Source: Microcaldota archaeon (GTDB lineage Archaea; Micrarchaeota; Micrarchaeia; Micrarchaeales; Micrarchaeaceae). Taken from it: 42,632 nt of DNA. The position numbers were made by a program, and so were the translations under genes. The notes below the pieces were generated by a model. That model did no database searches and was not told the DNA's origin. It saw only the letters and a program-made list of their open reading frames with translations. Position 1 is the stretch's first letter; each line of letters begins with the position of its first letter. Below are positions 25,669 to 34,138 of this stretch, one piece after another. The DNA is taken from assembly GCA_021822165.1 (NCBI GenBank), contig JAKARM010000005.1, forward strand, positions 1-42,632, read 5' to 3'.

Positions 25669-25836
25669 ATGTGTCTGCATACAGAAGTCAATTTTACTAA
25701 AAGTTATGGTTATAAAAAGTTATACTGTAGTAATTTTTCTTGTAGCCACAACAGGCACTGTACTGATTGTTCAGCTTATGCAAGTGGGGTGGGTATAAAA
25801 TTCGATGATCGTTGTGAATATCTTAAAAAGATCTAA
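25669..25836 (+). CDS. Small Cys/His-rich protein (55 residues)
   Basis: Frame MCLHTEVNF ... KLYCSNFSCSHNRHCTDC ... DDRCEYLKKI with six Cys and four His in 55 residues. The block YCSNFSCSHNRHCTDC looks like a compact metal-binding or iron-sulfur module. No family recognised. It overlaps the start of the phosphohistidine-domain gene by 32 bases, suggesting translational coupling. The coherent Cys pattern argues against a random frame, but there is no clear ribosome-binding site. Confidence 0.5.
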   Translation: MCLHTEVNFTKSYGYKKLYCSNFSCSHNRHCTDCSAYASGVGIKFDDRCEYLKKI

Positions 25837-26176
25837 AAATAAAGAATTTATTAGACTTAAGGGTGCAACAGCGTTCCCTGGGGGTGCTTCTGGAAAAGCG
25901 GCGCTTTTCTTGGAAAATTCTGGCGAAAAAAATGTGAAAGGCAAATTTATACTTGTTGCAGAAGCCACTTATCCAGAATATTTACCAATAATGCTAAAGT
26001 CAAGCGGCATAGTTACTGAAATAGGCGGTATATTATCACATGCAGCCATAGTAGCGCGCGAGTTTAAGATACCTTGCGTTGTAGGGGTAAAAGGCGCAAC
26101 AAGTAAAATAAAAAGCGGAGATCAAGTCACTATAAGAAAAGGCGGTGTTGTAGTTGTTGAATGCGCGCGAAGATAA
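25805..26176 (+). CDS. Stand-alone phosphohistidine swivel (PEP-utilising mobile) domain
   Basis: 123 residues. This is the mobile domain that carries phosphate on a His in PEP synthase, pyruvate phosphate dikinase and rifampin phosphotransferase. The linker motif FPGGASGKA (about 24-32) and the active-site block GGILSHAAIVAREFKIPCVVG contain the phosphorylatable His79. It is normally fused to an ATP-grasp domain; here that domain is a separate gene at 27372. It sits between the Cys-rich mini-gene and the helical protein, overlapping both. Confidence 0.85.
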   Translation: MIVVNILKRSKNKEFIRLKGATAFPGGASGKAALFLENSGEKNVKGKFILVAEATYPEYLPIMLKSSGIVTEIGGILSHAAIVAREFKIPCVVGVKGATSKIKSGDQVTIRKGGVVVVECARR

Positions 26177-27014
26177 TATAGATTATCTGCTTAAGGACAA
26201 AACGATGCGGAGAGGCTTCCATTACTTATGCAGAAATTCTGATGAATTCAGCATAGAGGCAGCGAATCTAAAGAAAAATGTCTCCCTACTTGCAGATGGG
26301 ATATTAACAGAAGAAACGCTAAAAACGGTTAAACGATTTGTTGATAGGAGGATAGACAACTATTTAAAAGAATTAAGGGATGCAAATACATATGTTGCAA
26401 AAATTATCAACAGGATAAAAATTACCGACGCCGAGCTAATTCTCTCCGAGTTATACTTCAAATCCCAGATATACTTTTTGTATAATGAAGTATTTACATA
26501 TGGTTCAATGGATCTGATCCTTCGACATCAGATAACAAAAAGGAAATCAGATGTGGAAAAGACATTACTTGGGCTCTCTAATTATAAAGGCACCGCAGTA
26601 CACACATTATATAAAATGCTTGCGGGATTTCAAATTCCCAATACAAAACCAGAATTTATTAAATTGCGGAAAAGAGATAAAAAATTTAACAAAGCTGTCG
26701 ATAAACTTCGCATGCGCATCTCGGATTATTTTGAGAAAGAGCCCACACTCGACGAAATATATGATATGATTAAAGCATCAAATGAACACGTAAAATCGAT
26801 CCATACAGAAACAAACTATCCCCCTATAAAAAAGGCGATCGTTCAACTTTACGCATTCATTGTTGACACACAAAGAAAACTATTCATTTCCCAAAACATA
26901 TACATGAAGGCAGCGAAGAGAATATTTAAAAAATTTCCAAAGCTAAACGAGATGTATGGGGGACGAAAGTCAAAAGGGCCATTACTAAATCTCTATCTGA
27001 ATAAAGTGAAATAA
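26154..27014 (+). CDS. Helical protein of unknown function between split dikinase-like genes
   Basis: 286 residues, almost entirely helical and rich in Lys, no membrane segments and no Cys cluster. I do not recognise a family. It begins (TTG 26154) inside the end of the swivel-domain gene (23-base overlap); an internal ATG at 26205 is an alternative. In rifampin phosphotransferase a helical substrate-binding domain lies between ATP-grasp and swivel domains, so this gene may supply the substrate-binding part of a split enzyme. That is inference from order alone. Confidence 0.65.
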   Translation: MLNAREDNIDYLLKDKTMRRGFHYLCRNSDEFSIEAANLKKNVSLLADGILTEETLKTVKRFVDRRIDNYLKELRDANTYVAKIINRIKITDAELILSELYFKSQIYFLYNEVFTYGSMDLILRHQITKRKSDVEKTLLGLSNYKGTAVHTLYKMLAGFQIPNTKPEFIKLRKRDKKFNKAVDKLRMRISDYFEKEPTLDEIYDMIKASNEHVKSIHTETNYPPIKKAIVQLYAFIVDTQRKLFISQNIYMKAAKRIFKKFPKLNEMYGGRKSKGPLLNLYLNKVK

Positions 27015-27371
27015 TTAAAGAATTACAGGCTCTCCCAGTCCTATACCTATTATAATAGCTTTATATTCGACCTTGATACACAAAACGCATATGCTTATCG
27101 GATCTGAACAACAAAATAATTGAAGCAATTATCAATAAAAGAGTTGCAACGATGCATCAAAATAGTAAATACAACAAAAAGAGGGAAAGCATTAGGAAAT
27201 AGAGCCATTTACTAACGGCTTGCCCACGAATAAAATACTAAATAACTTGGATTCGGTTATTATATTTATGTGGCGGTGGTTGCAGAGTTCGCGCATTAAA
27301 ACAGACAGGAAATACCAATAGTTGTTATATAGTACAAAAGAATGACATAATCAACGCATTAAATAAAATTA
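27015..27371. other. Gap between helical gene and ATP-grasp gene
   Basis: About 350 AT-rich bases. A 34-codon stretch without a start codon (about 27090-27200, Lys/Asn-rich) might be a remnant. A TATA-like element (GTTATATAGT, about 27324-27333) lies 40-50 bases before the ATP-grasp gene. Nothing else seen. Confidence 0.4.
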
Positions 27372-28130
27372 GTGGTAATTGATTTGAGATTTATAATATT
27401 TCAAACCGGAAGAGGTTCTAGAAAAACCATCGGCGGCAAGGCATCCTCTCTTTTAGCACTATATAAAGGGGGATTCAACGTTCCCCCTTTTTTTATTCTC
27501 ACCACTAAAAGCATAGGCCAGCTAAAGAATCGGAAGATGTACAAAAAGTTTTCTCCGGAAATTGAGAAAGCGTACAAAACTATCATAAAAAATGGCGAGG
27601 TAGCTGTGCGTAGTTCTGCCACTATAGAAGATTCACGGGAATCAAGCTTTGCAGGCCAGTTCAAAACAATGTTAAATGTCGATATAGATAATGTATATGC
27701 CGCAATCAAAGCTGTTTACTCATCTATGCCTAATGTTGAAGCTACCTACGGACCAAGAATCAAATCAGGCATTAAGATTGAAATGGCAGTGATAATACAA
27801 AAGATGGTCGACTCGGATAAAGCAGGCGTCCTCTTCACAGCAGATCCGGTAAGCGGTGATAGGGGTAGAATGATAGTGGAGGGAGTCAAAGGGTTGGGCG
27901 AGGCTCTCGTTTCCGGAGCAAAAACACCCACCAGGTATTACGTTTCTAAAACACGCAACAGAATATTAGGCCACAGGGGGAACAACTTAATCACTCCAAG
28001 AGAGCTAAAACAGTTATGCAACATTGCCTTATCAATAGAAAAATTATTTGGTTATCCTCAAGACATAGAATTTGCAATAAAAAATGGTAATATCTATATA
28101 TTACAGAGTAGGGATATAACTACATTATAA
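27372..28130 (+). CDS. Stand-alone ATP-grasp (PEP/pyruvate-binding, PPDK_N) domain
   Basis: 252 residues. It matches the N-terminal ATP-grasp domain of dikinase-type enzymes: GGKASSLLALYKGGFNVPP (about 22-40), AVRSSATIEDSRESSFAGQF (about 77-96), DKAGVLFTADPVSGDRG (about 151-167), and the C-terminal QDIEFAIKNGNIYILQSRDIT. These are the nucleotide-binding and catalytic residues and all look intact. PEP synthase has a C-terminal TIM-barrel domain, which is missing here, so the nearest architecture is rifampin phosphotransferase cut into separate genes. GTG start at 27372. Confidence 0.87.
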   Translation: MVIDLRFIIFQTGRGSRKTIGGKASSLLALYKGGFNVPPFFILTTKSIGQLKNRKMYKKFSPEIEKAYKTIIKNGEVAVRSSATIEDSRESSFAGQFKTMLNVDIDNVYAAIKAVYSSMPNVEATYGPRIKSGIKIEMAVIIQKMVDSDKAGVLFTADPVSGDRGRMIVEGVKGLGEALVSGAKTPTRYYVSKTRNRILGHRGNNLITPRELKQLCNIALSIEKLFGYPQDIEFAIKNGNIYILQSRDITTL

Positions 28131-28678
28131 CTCATTAATCACATATTCCTTTTTAGGCAACTCTCGCCATTCCTATTTGGCATTATCCCATTCAGATATG
28201 TGGAGGGTTTTCCCCTATCTACCAACTGCTGATTATATATTCTCCAATTTCTATAGTAGCTCTGCATTTTATTGCCAAAAATAAAATGCAACCTGGGGCT
28301 TTATGCCCTAGGTTTTAGCGGAATTATTGGACAAAGTCAAGATAGAGATACCTATAAATATCTGGGAATTTATAAACCATTATATGATTAAATGCCAGTA
28401 TCCGCTCGAAGAATGGCAGTGCCAGTATCTGGGGTAAATATGAAGATTTCAGACCTGTATTCAGAACAACCGGCGCTACAATATATGTTCTAGATCGGGA
28501 TGTAAATCATGCAGATTCAATGTAGTTTCTGTAAGTAGGGCATAACTTAAACTAGTGAATGAGGAGAAGATAAAAAACCGCGTCATAAATCCAAGTCTAT
28601 CAAGGATGAGATATAAAGATTTCGACTATCGATAATAAGAAGTTAAATTTCTAAAAATTTTAATTAATTGGTGAGAAA
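28131..28678. other. Gap with hairpins and possible gene remnants
   Basis: About 550 bases. It contains two adjacent hairpins (listed separately), a short frame starting TTG near 28328 (about 36 codons, with IPINIWEFINHYMIKC), a repeated TGCCAGTATC (near 28393 and 28421), and a 26-codon frame near 28550. None is long or supported enough to call a gene; decayed mobile DNA is possible. Confidence 0.35.
28263..28314. repeat. Two tandem hairpins downstream of the ATP-grasp gene
   Basis: An 11-base perfect inverted repeat (28263-28273 with 28280-28290, loop GCCAAA) is followed at once by a 10-base one (28290-28299 with 28305-28314, loop TTTAT, one G-T pair). They could terminate the upstream transcript or be the end of a lost insertion sequence. 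Confidence 0.55.
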
Positions 28679-29809
28679 ATGTTGGGAGTTTATATACCAA
28701 ATCCTGACGGAACTTTTGGATACGTTGGCAACAGAATATTTAAGTCTATGGACAGAATTTCGCAAGAACTGCCCCCTAAATTATGTGAAGATAGGGTGGA
28801 TGAGCTGAGGAACGGCGAAGTCTGGGACAGGATTTCTAGGATAAATCATAGGATAGAAATTGTGACAAATGCTTACTTCGATGAGATAGGTAGCCTTTTT
28901 GCGCTGCTTCCGCAAACGACAAGGATGATTTCGTCTCCTGGTGCTGTATACGGGAAGGAAAAACTTCACTATACGCAGGATAGCGTTCCGATAAAGTTGA
29001 AATGGTTTGACTTAGATAAGGAGGTGTACCTTTCCGAGTCATCGCAGATATACCTAGAACTTTATCTGATTTCCAAAAATCTAAGAAGCGTTTATGCGAT
29101 ATACAATTCCTTCCGTAAGGAGCAATCCGACGCTACACATCTAGCAGAATTCCATCATATCGAGTTTGAGGGGAAAATCACACAGACGGAAAACAAGAAG
29201 ATAGCGTTAGGACTCTTGGCCCGAATCATAAACGAGCTGCTTAGGAAAAACAAAGAAGATCTGGCATACTTCCTTTATGATGAAGACATTGATTACTTGA
29301 AGAAATTCTCCTCGAACAAAAAAGGGACTGAACTGACCTTTGAACAGGCACTTGATCTTCTTTATAGGTCGACAAAGAATTCAAAGTACAAAAAATTTAC
29401 GAGTAAGTACTTCGGAGCTTGGGAAGAAGTGAAGCTCTCCAGCGAAGTAGGTGACATGACTCTTGTTTCTGAGTACCCTCTATATGAGGTTGCGTTCTAT
29501 CATGCCCCTATGGTAAAAAATGGAAATGAAGTGGCGGACAACACAGACATAATATGGCCTGCATATCGTGAGATAATTGGATCAGGGGGCAGAGTTAAAT
29601 CTCTGAGAGAGTTGGAATTGAAGGCCAAGAAGTTTAACCTTCCGAGGGAGGATTACAAAATATACTTTGCATCTAGGAAACCTAAGGACTACCAGCAGAC
29701 TTCTGGCTTTGGTCTTGGCTGGGAACGAATGCTACAAGGACTGCTAAAAATGCCATACATACATTCCGTATCTGCATTTCCTAGAGTTCATAGTACAATC
29801 TACCCATAA
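28679..29809 (+). CDS. AsnRS-like class II enzyme lacking the anticodon-binding domain
   Basis: 376 residues. Motif 2 is seen as SFRKEQSDATHLAEFHHIEF (about 143-162) and motif 3 as SGFGLGWERMLQGLLKM, with the AsnRS/AspRS-type EYPLYEVAFYHAP and DIIWPAYREI segments between them. The N-terminal OB-fold that reads the anticodon is absent, as in the archaeal asparagine synthetase AS-AR, which makes Asn from Asp via an adenylate. It could be that enzyme, but its position next to methyltransferases in an AT-rich island suggests an amide- or ester-forming ligase in a pathway. GGTGA lies five bases before the ATG. Confidence 0.82.
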   Translation: MLGVYIPNPDGTFGYVGNRIFKSMDRISQELPPKLCEDRVDELRNGEVWDRISRINHRIEIVTNAYFDEIGSLFALLPQTTRMISSPGAVYGKEKLHYTQDSVPIKLKWFDLDKEVYLSESSQIYLELYLISKNLRSVYAIYNSFRKEQSDATHLAEFHHIEFEGKITQTENKKIALGLLARIINELLRKNKEDLAYFLYDEDIDYLKKFSSNKKGTELTFEQALDLLYRSTKNSKYKKFTSKYFGAWEEVKLSSEVGDMTLVSEYPLYEVAFYHAPMVKNGNEVADNTDIIWPAYREIIGSGGRVKSLRELELKAKKFNLPREDYKIYFASRKPKDYQQTSGFGLGWERMLQGLLKMPYIHSVSAFPRVHSTIYP

Positions 29810-29835
29810 TAATACTAATAATAAGAGGCTACATT

Positions 29836-30747
29836 ATGAACCAGAAAATGAAAAGTTTGTATAAAGAATACCCTTGGCTTAAAATTACCACAACGATAAA
29901 AGAATATGTGGCTCCAGAATACTACAATAGGTTATTAAAAGATTACACATTTGATGGGAAAAAGGACACACAGTTCTTTGAAGAGTTTTTGAAGAGCGTT
30001 CATTCGAATGAAATAATTAATGCTCTAGAGCTTGGATGCGGATCGGGAAGAGCCACCAAAGTTTTTATAGATTCATTAAAGACAAAGGAGTTTAAATTAG
30101 AGTTAGTTGATTTAAGTAAAAGGATGCTTGACTTTAGTCAGAAGAAATTTAGAAACCGTAAAAATTTGGAATTCTTCGAATCAGACTCTATAGCTTTTCT
30201 TGAAAAAACCTCTGAAGTTTATGATATAATATTTAGTTTTTGGAGTTTTTCGCATTCTGTGCACCAAATCTTAATAAAAAAAGGCTATGGTGAAGGGAAA
30301 ATGTATATACAAAAGGTGATTAGAAAGGTGATAAAAGAAAATATGAAAAGATCTTCCAAGTTTTTTCTCATACATTTTGATTCACTTTCAGAAGAGCAGA
30401 AAATACTCATGAAGCAATGGAATAAAGTATTTCCAATTTACAATAATTTGGATTCTCAAAGCCCCTCGAAACTTCTTATAACTGAAGTGTTGGAAGAATT
30501 GTGTAAAGAAGGACTCATAAAGCTAAGGTCAAATTATTTTGAAGGTGATGCAATTACTTATTTATCAACTAACGAGGCATTGGAAGTATTCCTAAATTTC
30601 CACATGGAATCTTATTTTAATGAAAACTCATTACTTCCAGATATAATAGGTGAGTTGGAGAATTATTTTAGAAAATTTACCGATAAAGACGGCAGGATAA
30701 AGATTAAACCAGGTTGTTTTATATACGAAGTTGAGAGAAATGGTTGA
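29836..30747 (+). CDS. SAM-dependent methyltransferase (class I)
   Basis: 303 residues. ALELGCGSGRATK (about 65-77) is motif I, LELVDLSKRML holds the acidic residue of motif II, and IIFSFWSFSHS is in the place of motif IV. The C-terminal 120 residues are an unrecognised helical/beta extension. The substrate is unknown. It starts 26 bases after the AsnRS-like gene and its end overlaps the next gene by eight bases, so the three are one transcript. Confidence 0.8.
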   Translation: MNQKMKSLYKEYPWLKITTTIKEYVAPEYYNRLLKDYTFDGKKDTQFFEEFLKSVHSNEIINALELGCGSGRATKVFIDSLKTKEFKLELVDLSKRMLDFSQKKFRNRKNLEFFESDSIAFLEKTSEVYDIIFSFWSFSHSVHQILIKKGYGEGKMYIQKVIRKVIKENMKRSSKFFLIHFDSLSEEQKILMKQWNKVFPIYNNLDSQSPSKLLITEVLEELCKEGLIKLRSNYFEGDAITYLSTNEALEVFLNFHMESYFNENSLLPDIIGELENYFRKFTDKDGRIKIKPGCFIYEVERNG

Positions 30748-31903
30748 AAAAAAGTTCAATAAAAGAGATTTGTATACAAAACGGGAAGCAGATTTAGGGC
30801 TATCAGGATTGTCTGACAGGTTAGCTAAAGAGCCCCTAGAAAGAATCAAACCAATTCTCATTAGGGCAGCTAGAGAACGTTCGGCAGGTATATTGCCATA
30901 TGAACTTCTTAGAACGTATGAATCTAAGGGGGACTTCTATGGAGTAAGTAGTTTGGATCAAAAAGCGCTTTTTGAATTTGGATTATTATTTTATTCTGTT
31001 CTACCATCCTGTTTTGCAGCTGTTGAGGTTTCGCCTATCTCTCCCTTGGGACTTAACTCGGTGTTGACAAAATTAAGTCAAGATGTCTCGTTAGCTACGA
31101 TAAGAGGGTCTGAAGTTGTAAGCGATTCTACAACACCTTTGATATTGGAGTGTGCTAAAAGGCGCATGCGCCTGCTTAAGCAAAAAAGTACGAGATCCTC
31201 TCCTGTGGAACTAGCAACCATGAAGAGGGTTCTACGGCTCCAACCTTTTGATAAAGAAAAGGGATACATGCAACATTTTAATTTATTTGGTATCTGTTCT
31301 GCCGGACGGGATCATGAAAAAGAAGCTATCGCAATAAACTTTATCAGAGATCACATTTCTGTATGGCTGGATTTTATAGAATTATTAAGGAGTAAAGGAT
31401 ATATTTTCAATGACGTTTCAGTAAAGCTTTCCGATATTAGACTACTAGAACGTGTAATCGAATACTTTGATCTCCCAAGGGAAGTTATTAATAGAAACGC
31501 TTTTAACGAGAATTTCGATTTCATTGGAGAATATAAATTACCATTGCCGGCGGAGGTAGAGTTCATTAATGAAATGATCCAGAACAATCATGACAAACCA
31601 TACATTACTTCTAGGCAGTCCTACTTGTTAGCTATCGAAAAAAGAATCTTTGATCCTCTTAAGATCAAATACCCGTCTGTTCGTTTTTCTTTTGATTTTG
31701 CAAGGAAATCTGGATTAGGCTATTATGACAAGGCTTGCTACCATATATTTGGATCAAACCATAAAGGAGAAGTCATCCAACTTGTAGACGGTGGATCCGT
31801 TGACTGGCTAGCGAGAATCACGAACAGCAATACAGAGCGTGCTGTGGTGTCGGGATTCGGTGCAGAGCTCATTCAAAAGCTTTTTCGTACAGATCACGAT
31901 TGA
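30740..31903 (+). CDS. Divergent class II synthetase-like protein (HisRS/HisZ-like core suspected)
   Basis: 387 residues. The blocks VEVSPISPLGLNSVL (about 95-109), TIRGSEVVSDSTTPL (about 120-134), HFNLFGICSAGRD (motif 2-like, about 179-191), DFARKSGLGYYDKACYHI (about 319-336), LVDGGSVDWL and VVSGFGAEL (motif 3-like) follow the order of HisRS/HisZ catalytic cores (GLDYY, GGRYD and the final G-x-G). No anticodon-binding domain is apparent. I do not know a named family for it; class II membership is inferred. ATG 30740 overlaps the methyltransferase stop; a TTG at 30731 is also in frame. Confidence 0.6.
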   Translation: MVEKKFNKRDLYTKREADLGLSGLSDRLAKEPLERIKPILIRAARERSAGILPYELLRTYESKGDFYGVSSLDQKALFEFGLLFYSVLPSCFAAVEVSPISPLGLNSVLTKLSQDVSLATIRGSEVVSDSTTPLILECAKRRMRLLKQKSTRSSPVELATMKRVLRLQPFDKEKGYMQHFNLFGICSAGRDHEKEAIAINFIRDHISVWLDFIELLRSKGYIFNDVSVKLSDIRLLERVIEYFDLPREVINRNAFNENFDFIGEYKLPLPAEVEFINEMIQNNHDKPYITSRQSYLLAIEKRIFDPLKIKYPSVRFSFDFARKSGLGYYDKACYHIFGSNHKGEVIQLVDGGSVDWLARITNSNTERAVVSGFGAELIQKLFRTDHD

Positions 31904-31959
31904 CACAGATTTATTAAGCTTTTACACAGAAGTTTTAGATAGATAAGATTGGTTTTACT

Positions 31960-32781
31960 ATGAACAAAATACGTGCTAAGGACATAGAAAACCTTGATTA
32001 TAATCAGTTAATTGGGGTTGTAAGGGAAACAAATCGTCCTCCTGGGGGAAAAAACAGCGTCTTCGAAGTTGTAAATAGACTCCATTTATCAAAAGACAGT
32101 AAGATATTAGAGATAGGAACAAGTACGGGATTTACTTCAATAGAAGTAAGCAGACTAGTTAAATGTCCTATAACTTCAATAGATATAAATGAGACGAGTT
32201 TGAAAGAAGCAAAGAACCGAGCAATGGGCGAAGGGTATACAAATATTGATTATGTTAAAGCGAACGTGAATAGTCTCCCTTTCGATAACGAATCTTTTAA
32301 TGTAGTTATTGTTGGGAATGTCTTTTCTTTATTGACTAATAAAACAAAGGCATTGGAGGAGTGTATGCGTGTATGTAAGAAGGATGGATTTATTGTTGCA
32401 ATACCTATGTATTACGTAAAAATACCCTCTGAAGAATTGGTTAAAAAAGTTTCTAATGCAATAAAAACGAACATAATTCCGATGTATAAGTCAGACTGGA
32501 TAAAATTTTTCACAGTACCAGAACTTGAAATTTATTGGGCTAAAGATTTTAAGTTTGATTACATAGAAGACGACGTTGTCAAATCTTTTACAGTAAAAAT
32601 AATGAATAGACCTCATTTAAAAAGCATGGATATGGGAGTATTTATAAAATTAAAGCGTAAGTATGAAAAATATGTGTTCCTATTCCGGGATAATCTATCA
32701 CAGGTAGGTTATACCATATTTATCTTATCTAAGAAGAAAATCTGGGAGGATCCTGAGTTATACACCTCAAAAGAGATATAA
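31960..32781 (+). CDS. SAM-dependent methyltransferase (Methyltransf_11 type)
   Basis: 273 residues. ILEIGTSTGFTSIEVSRL (motif I, about 49-66), ITSIDINETSLKEA (motif II) and SLPFDNESFNVVIVGNVFS (motif IV region) define a class I methyltransferase. A C-terminal part of about 110 residues is helical and unrecognised. It follows the HisRS-like gene after 56 bases and converges on the S66 peptidase gene. Substrate unknown; presumably part of the same pathway. Confidence 0.85.
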   Translation: MNKIRAKDIENLDYNQLIGVVRETNRPPGGKNSVFEVVNRLHLSKDSKILEIGTSTGFTSIEVSRLVKCPITSIDINETSLKEAKNRAMGEGYTNIDYVKANVNSLPFDNESFNVVIVGNVFSLLTNKTKALEECMRVCKKDGFIVAIPMYYVKIPSEELVKKVSNAIKTNIIPMYKSDWIKFFTVPELEIYWAKDFKFDYIEDDVVKSFTVKIMNRPHLKSMDMGVFIKLKRKYEKYVFLFRDNLSQVGYTIFILSKKKIWEDPELYTSKEI

Positions 32782-32866
32782 GATATGCGTCCAATACATA
32801 GAAGTTATTCATCGTAAGGCGGGTGTGCCTGTCTTTTATAGTCTTTATTGTATCTGGAGAAAGTCG

Positions 32867-33886
32867 TTATTTAACTCCCGACTCTAGGAAATCAAATGTG
32901 TTTGCTTCAGAATCAATGACAACCTCTACTCCGATAGGGATTGTGATCTGTGGGTCAGTGTGTCCAATGTCTGCTCCGTATAATATTGGAAAACCATACT
33001 CTTTTGTTCTTTCTAATAATTTTCTCTTTAATAATTTAGTATCTCCATCGCTATAATTATAAGGTCTGCCAAAAATCAAGCCTTTGATTTGACTAAAAAC
33101 CCCTAAGATATTCAATTGTTCTAAATACCCGTCAACATAGGCTAATGGGTCACCCTCGCCAAAAATCTGCCCTTCTGATAATTCTAAAAATAATATTTTT
33201 CCTTTATAATCTGGCCAATATCTCGTTCCAGGTAAGTGGACAACTGATTCCAGGCATCCACCAATGATTTTACCTTTTGCCCTTCCGTTTCTTAACCATT
33301 CAAACCCATTATTACGTTTTAATCTTCTAGGTCTTGTCAAATCTAATTTTTTACTCCAATCTAAAATTTCGTCCGTCCAATTTTGTGAAGGGGATACTTT
33401 TCCAATTGGCTCTGTTGTCGTCAGCGCTTTGTCAAAATATTCTAGTGTATATTCAAGTAGCTTCGGATACTCTCCGAACTGGGTTGCTATACATGGTCCA
33501 TAAAAGGTTACAAGATCCGATTGAGTATAAAATGCATAATGTAGGACAGAATTATCTGAGTAGCCACAGAATATTTTAGGATTCTGCTTTATTTTTTCGA
33601 AATCCAGATACCTTAATGTTTGGTTTGCTACTGTTCCACCAGTCAGCGCTATTATTGCGGTTATTTTTGTATCCAAAAATGCAGCCATTATATCTTTTGC
33701 CCGTTCTTTAGATGGGGCAGATTCCCAACCTTCAACCTTCCGTGCAGATGGGAACTCTTTTATTTTATAGCCCAATGACTTGAGAGATATTATTGCATTA
33801 TCAAGCCTATGTGAGAAATATAATCCTGCAGAAGGGGCAATAATCGCTATTGTATCTCCTTTCTTAAGTTTTTTTGGTTTTTGCAT
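32867..33886 (-). CDS. S66-family serine carboxypeptidase, MccF-like
   Basis: 339 residues. The S66 family contains LD-carboxypeptidases (peptidoglycan recycling) and MccF, which cleaves the amide bond of microcin C and related aminoacyl-nucleotides and so gives immunity. The triad is visible as Ser110 in CGYSDNS, Glu235 in ILFLELSEG and His309 in IGHTDP, and the length and the segment WLRNGRAKGKIIGG resemble MccF more than LdcA. Archaea lack murein, so peptidoglycan recycling is unlikely. It converges on the methyltransferase genes of the island and has its own TATA-like promoter close to the ATG. Confidence 0.83.
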   Translation of the reverse strand: MQKPKKLKKGDTIAIIAPSAGLYFSHRLDNAIISLKSLGYKIKEFPSARKVEGWESAPSKERAKDIMAAFLDTKITAIIALTGGTVANQTLRYLDFEKIKQNPKIFCGYSDNSVLHYAFYTQSDLVTFYGPCIATQFGEYPKLLEYTLEYFDKALTTTEPIGKVSPSQNWTDEILDWSKKLDLTRPRRLKRNNGFEWLRNGRAKGKIIGGCLESVVHLPGTRYWPDYKGKILFLELSEGQIFGEGDPLAYVDGYLEQLNILGVFSQIKGLIFGRPYNYSDGDTKLLKRKLLERTKEYGFPILYGADIGHTDPQITIPIGVEVVIDSEANTFDFLESGVK

Positions 33887-34138
33887 AGTTTTTTATGTAT
33901 AGAAATCATTAAAAAGGACATTATAGCGATGTATACTTGGGATGTTGAAAATTCTAGAAGATTATAGCACTACTTAAAAGTTTTACAATAAGTCATGGAG
34001 TTCCGTTATTATAAAATTTCGCATGAACCAAATTCTTTACGATTCCTTCTATTTTTGAGATCAGTATGTTTGGGGGCGATACCAACATCCCCGACGATTT
34101 GCACAAGAACTGTAAAGATAAAAAAGATATGATATAAA
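33887..34138. other. AT-rich gap upstream of the S66 gene
   Basis: About 250 bases with the S66 promoter close to 33900 and no convincing gene. It leads into the transposase remnant. Confidence 0.4.

Noticed and set aside
32867-33886. S66 protein as a peptidoglycan LD-carboxypeptidase
   Set aside because: All surrounding genes are archaeal, and archaea lack the murein substrate; MccF-like features fit better.
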